Positions 17,387-19,903 of a DNA stretch of 19,903 nt are shown here, piece by piece (the stretch's first letter is position 1; each line of letters starts with the position of its first letter). The stretch lies in NCBI GenBank assembly GCA_905209865.1, contig CAJLUP010000022.1:1-19903 (forward strand). Reading direction: 5' to 3'. Both the position numbers and the translations under genes were made by a program. The notes beneath the pieces were generated by a model, which did no database searches, was not told where the DNA came from, and saw only the letters and a program-made list of their open reading frames with translations. The DNA is from an uncultured Lachnospiraceae bacterium. Lineage in GTDB: Bacteria > Bacillota > Clostridia > Lachnospirales > Lachnospiraceae.

Positions 17387-18577
17387 TTACAGACACTCTG
17401 CGCCGAACCCAAGCGGCAGAAGCTCCTTCAATGTGAATACCCGATACTTTCCTCCGGCTGCTGCCAATATCACCTGAAACTGCTCCGGATCACAGAACTC
17501 AGCCATCACCTGACGGCACACCCCGCAAGGCGGCGTATAATCAATATTTTCAGCTTCTTCTTTCCGGCTGTTCATTTGACCTTCTTTGCCTCCGACAATG
17601 CAAATTGCGCGAAATGTTCTCTCGCCCTCACTGACTGCCTTGAAAAACGCAGTTCGCTCTGCACAATTTGTCGGAGAAAAGGCTGCGTTTTCTATATTGC
17701 ACCCCGTATATATCTTACCGCTCTCCGTCAAAAGCGCCGCTCCTACGCGAAATCCCGAATACGGACTGTAAGAGAATTCCCGCTGTGCCATCGCCGTTCG
17801 TATCAGTTCTTCTATCATCGCCCGCGGCAGCCCAGCTTCAGCCGCCGTCTTTTCTTCCATCACGCCGCTTTCATCCCCTGCGCACTCTTCATCTGCCGAA
17901 CTGTGTTCATCCGTCGTTTCTTCTTCCTCCGCAGCTTTCACAAGTTTTACGATCCGGCTTGTTCCAAGCCGTTTTGCCCCAAGTCCTAAAAACGTCTCCG
18001 CATCCTCCATCGAGGAAATCCCTCCGGCAGCCTTGATCTTCACCCCGTCTCCTACATGTTCTGCAAACAACCGGATATCTTCAAAAGTCGCCCCGCCTTT
18101 CGAAAATCCAGTCGACGTCTTAATATAATCTGCTCCTGACCGGGTCACAACCTCACACATTTTCACTTTCTCTTCCTCTGTCAAAAGACACGTTTCGATA
18201 ATCACTTTCAGTATCTTTCTGCCACACGCCTTTTTTAAAACTTTGATTTCTTCTTCTGCAAGATCATATTTCTTCTCTTTCACCCAGCCGATATTCACAA
18301 CCATATCAATCTCATCCGCCCCATTGGCGATGGCATCCTTCGTCTCAAATTCCTTTACGGCAGTCGTAGCATAACCGTTCGGGAAACCGATCACAGTACA
18401 GATCGAAAGCTTTCCTCCCACATATTCCGATGCCTGCTTTACATAACTTGGCGGAATGCACACCGACGCCGTCCCATATTTCATTCCATCATCACATAAC
18501 TGCCGGATCTCTTCCCACGTTGCAGACTGCGCCAGCAAAGTGTGATCTACATATCCCAAAATTTCCTTTTCATTCAT
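17387..18577 (-). CDS. Fused deoxyribose-phosphate aldolase / cytidine deaminase (DeoC-Cdd)
   Basis: One 396-residue frame with two complete enzymes. Residues 1 to about 214 are DeoC, which splits 2-deoxyribose-5-phosphate to glyceraldehyde-3-phosphate and acetaldehyde: KTSTGF (K153, Schiff-base lysine), KIKAAGGI (K182) and D91 in EIDMVVNIG. Residues about 250-396 are zinc cytidine deaminase, which converts (deoxy)cytidine to (deoxy)uridine: NCAERTAFF (C305, E307) and PPCGVC (C351, C354). An acidic, probably flexible linker (about 215-249, positions 17831-17935) joins them. The Cdd part has a charged insert of about ten residues (around 335-346) before PPCGVC. All catalytic residues I can place are intact in both halves. 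The ATG at 18577 overlaps the udp stop (ATGA), indicating translational coupling; AGGAGAGG lies upstream. It performs the first and last steps of the pathway whose middle steps are Udp and DeoB. Confidence 0.95.
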   Translation of the reverse strand: MNEKEILGYVDHTLLAQSATWEEIRQLCDDGMKYGTASVCIPPSYVKQASEYVGGKLSICTVIGFPNGYATTAVKEFETKDAIANGADEIDMVVNIGWVKEKKYDLAEEEIKVLKKACGRKILKVIIETCLLTEEEKVKMCEVVTRSGADYIKTSTGFSKGGATFEDIRLFAEHVGDGVKIKAAGGISSMEDAETFLGLGAKRLGTSRIVKLVKAAEEEETTDEHSSADEECAGDESGVMEEKTAAEAGLPRAMIEELIRTAMAQREFSYSPYSGFRVGAALLTESGKIYTGCNIENAAFSPTNCAERTAFFKAVSEGERTFRAICIVGGKEGQMNSRKEEAENIDYTPPCGVCRQVMAEFCDPEQFQVILAAAGGKYRVFTLKELLPLGFGAECL

Positions 18578-19365
18578 ACGCTCTTTTCCCTCTCCTGATC
18601 TTCTCGGATCAATCTGCGGATTGCTTCCACAGCGATACGAATCGCCATATCCGTATCATGCACTACCGGATTGTCCAACCCAGCCTTTTCACGTTCCTGA
18701 TTCGCAATTACCAAAAAACACGATCCAACCCGTACCCGCAAGCTGCTCGCAGCAACGAACAAAGCCGCAGATTCCATTTCCGATGCAAGGCATCCTAATC
18801 GCTTCCACGCTTCCCACTTTTGCAGCAGCTCATATCCGACAGGCTTTCGCTCCGGCTCATGCTGTCCGTAAAAAGAATCTTTACACTGCACCACTCCTGT
18901 ATGAAAAGGATATCCTTTCGATTCAGCCGCCTTGACAAGAGCGTTCGTCACCGAAAGATCCGCAACCGCCGGAAATTCAATCGGCGCATACTCTTTACTC
19001 GTTCCTTCCATCCTTACGGCGCCTGTCGCCACAACGATATCCCCGCTCTTTACGTTCGTCTGCATTCCGCCGCACGTTCCAATCCTGACAAATGTATCCG
19101 CTCCGCAGCGACAAAGTTCTTCCATTGCGATCGCCGCAGACGGTCCGCCGATTCCTGTTGACGTCACGCTCACCTTCACTTGATTGAGCATTCCCGTATA
19201 CGTCACATATTCTCTGTTATCCGCAACCAAAACCGGATTGTCAAGATACTTCGCGATTTTCACACACCGCTTCGGATCTCCGGGCAAAATAACATATCGT
19301 CCGACCTCACCTTTTGCCGCTTGAATATGATACTGTCTGCTCGGATCTTCTGAATAATTTTTCAT
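18574..19365 (-). CDS. udp: Uridine phosphorylase (nucleoside phosphorylase family 1)
   Basis: Splits uridine, and probably deoxyuridine or thymidine, with phosphate to the free base and (deoxy)ribose-1-phosphate. The 263 residues fit Udp. Marks: phosphate loop GDPKR (29-33), R51, STGIGGPSAAIAMEE (69-83), FVRIGT with R94 and T97, FYGQHEPER (Q168, in the region that gives uracil specificity in E. coli Udp) and EMESA (196-200, ribose-binding glutamates). The ATG at 19365 is chosen because AGGAGG lies eight bases upstream; a GTG at 19374 overlaps that site. It is the first gene of the operon, with its stop overlapping the deoC-cdd start by four bases. No convincing promoter is visible between the structured repeat and the start. 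Other family members (DeoD, MTAN) fit less well. Confidence 0.93.
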   Translation of the reverse strand: MKNYSEDPSRQYHIQAAKGEVGRYVILPGDPKRCVKIAKYLDNPVLVADNREYVTYTGMLNQVKVSVTSTGIGGPSAAIAMEELCRCGADTFVRIGTCGGMQTNVKSGDIVVATGAVRMEGTSKEYAPIEFPAVADLSVTNALVKAAESKGYPFHTGVVQCKDSFYGQHEPERKPVGYELLQKWEAWKRLGCLASEMESAALFVAASSLRVRVGSCFLVIANQEREKAGLDNPVVHDTDMAIRIAVEAIRRLIREDQEREKSV

Positions 19366-19419
19366 CTGCCGCACCTCCTATTCCGTTCACAACCTATTCT
19401 TTCAGCAAATGATCCCATT

Positions 19420-19505
19420 AATCACCGGAAGTACCAAAAGGCACATCCCGGGATTGTAAGCGATTGCCAAGATCCCGGGCAAGCCCGGACTTCGGTCCGT
19501 CGCCA
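19420..19505. repeat. Structured intergenic repeat, copy B
   Basis: Same 86-base element and same orientation as 12627-12712. It contains the hairpin GTACC-AAAA-GGCAC (one A-C mismatch), a perfect 8-bp pairing CCCGGGAT/ATCCCGGG, CCGGG-CAAG-CCCGG, and CGGAC-TTCG-GTCCG with a UUCG-type loop; some of these are mutually exclusive. Compared with copy A, the fourth pair of the first hairpin changes T-A to C-G, a compensatory change. On the minus strand it follows the hairpin behind glgB and precedes the udp start by about 55 bases, so it may lie in the udp leader. Confidence 0.8.
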
Positions 19506-19518
19506 TTACAATAAAACA

Positions 19519-19576
19519 AGACTGCCGCAAGATAGACCGGCTTTTCAAAAAATCCCCATCTATTTCGCAACAGTCT
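19519..19576 (-). terminator. Hairpin behind glgB, probable terminator
   Basis: On the minus strand AGACTGTTGCGAAATAG can pair with CTATCTTGCGGCAGTCT over 17 positions with three mismatches. The loop is about 24 bases, and TGTTTTATTG follows the stem. It lies about 90 bases after the glgB stop. The long loop and interrupted T tract make it weaker than the other terminators here. Confidence 0.55.
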
Positions 19577-19663
19577 CTGTTCTGCGTTCTTTTTTAATAT
19601 GCTGTTTAAGACAAAAACCGCTGACAGTTCTGCACGCGCTCTATGCCTCTCAATCCCATCATC

Positions 19664-19903
19664 TTAATACTCAAATACTGCCACGCCGTAAGCCGGAAGC
19701 GGGTATTCGATCGAATACGGCTGACCATCACATTCCTGTTTTACAGGCTTATAAGTAAGCGGACGCTTCTCGCCCGTTCCGCCATACTGTTCCTCGTCGC
19801 TGTTTAAAACGAGCTTCAGCGTTTTCCTCGTCGGAACACCTACGCAGTAATCTTCTCTCTCCACCGGAGTAAAATTGCATACAAAGAGCAGATTCTTCTC
19901 CTT
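19664..19903 (-). CDS. glgB: 1,4-alpha-glucan (glycogen) branching enzyme, C-terminal end only
   Basis: The last 79 residues of a minus-strand frame that continues past the right edge; the first visible codon is in frame. The sequence LLFVCNFTPVERE, then VGVP, LNSDEEQYGGTG and a closing LPAYGVAVFEY matches the C-terminal beta domain of GlgB, which forms alpha-1,6 branches in glycogen. The catalytic GH13 barrel is outside the window, so activity cannot be judged. The identification rests on this short tail, which is distinctive for the family. Confidence 0.85.
   Translation of the reverse strand, partial: KEKNLLFVCNFTPVEREDYCVGVPTRKTLKLVLNSDEEQYGGTGEKRPLTYKPVKQECDGQPYSIEYPLPAYGVAVFEY

Noticed and set aside
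17370..17396. GTG start for deoB giving nine extra residues
   Set aside because: It overlaps the stop of the preceding gene; the ATG at 17369 has a better-placed GGGAGA and begins at the conserved N-terminus.
17114..17989. Plus-strand open frame of 291 codons
   Set aside because: It lies wholly antisense to deoB and the deoC-cdd gene, is rich in Arg, Ser, His and Phe, and matches no family.
19366..19374. GTG start for udp
   Set aside because: The GTG is part of the AGGAGGTG ribosome binding sequence of the ATG at 19365.
12627..19505. CRISPR-like repeats
   Set aside because: Only two copies almost 7 kb apart, no spacer array and no cas genes.

Overview
The window looks like a chromosomal stretch of a gut mucin-degrading Firmicute, most likely a Lachnospiraceae relative of the [Ruminococcus] torques/gnavus (Mediterraneibacter) group. 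This is an inference from gene style: very large secreted glycosidases carrying F5/8-type (CBM32-like) domains, FIVAR or Ig-like stalks and Gram-positive wall-sorting tails, strong AGGAGG-type ribosome binding sites, moderate GC and AT-rich spacers. No 16S or other taxonomic marker is present. Every gene lies on the minus strand, so transcription runs from high to low coordinates.

In transcription order: (1) the C-terminal end of a glycogen branching enzyme (19664-19903) and a hairpin; (2) a compact pyrimidine-(deoxy)nucleoside catabolic operon, udp, then a deoC-cdd fusion gene, then deoB (19365-16179); (3) a monocistronic carB with its own promoter and a strong terminator (16004-12780), no carA in the window; (4) a 1748-residue secreted, wall-anchored clan GH-D (GH36-like) glycosidase (12375-7129) with its own promoter and terminator; (5) a PHP-family HisJ-like phosphatase (6903-6073) with a substituted metal-ligand position; (6) a 1853-residue secreted, wall-anchored GH84 beta-N-acetylglucosaminidase (5844-283) followed by a terminator; (7) a tRNA-Glu(UUC) cut by the left edge.

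Two biological themes stand out. The glycosidases would act on host glycans at the cell surface: GH84 on beta-GlcNAc, the GH36-like enzyme on a terminal alpha-linked Gal or GalNAc. Their promoters share an exact 15-bp box 19-20 bp upstream of a TATCAT -10, which points to co-regulation by one factor. The nucleoside operon encodes a complete short route: cytidine deaminase, uridine phosphorylase, phosphopentomutase and deoxyribose-phosphate aldolase, taking (deoxy)cytidine to uracil plus glyceraldehyde-3-phosphate and acetaldehyde. Its first and last enzymes are fused into one polypeptide.

The best candidates for something undescribed are an 86-bp structured intergenic repeat present twice (12627-12712 and 19420-19505), each copy directly behind a terminator-like hairpin on the minus strand and with compensatory change in one stem; the shared glycosidase promoter box; and the DeoC-Cdd fusion. 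I see no prophage, transposase, CRISPR array or defence system.
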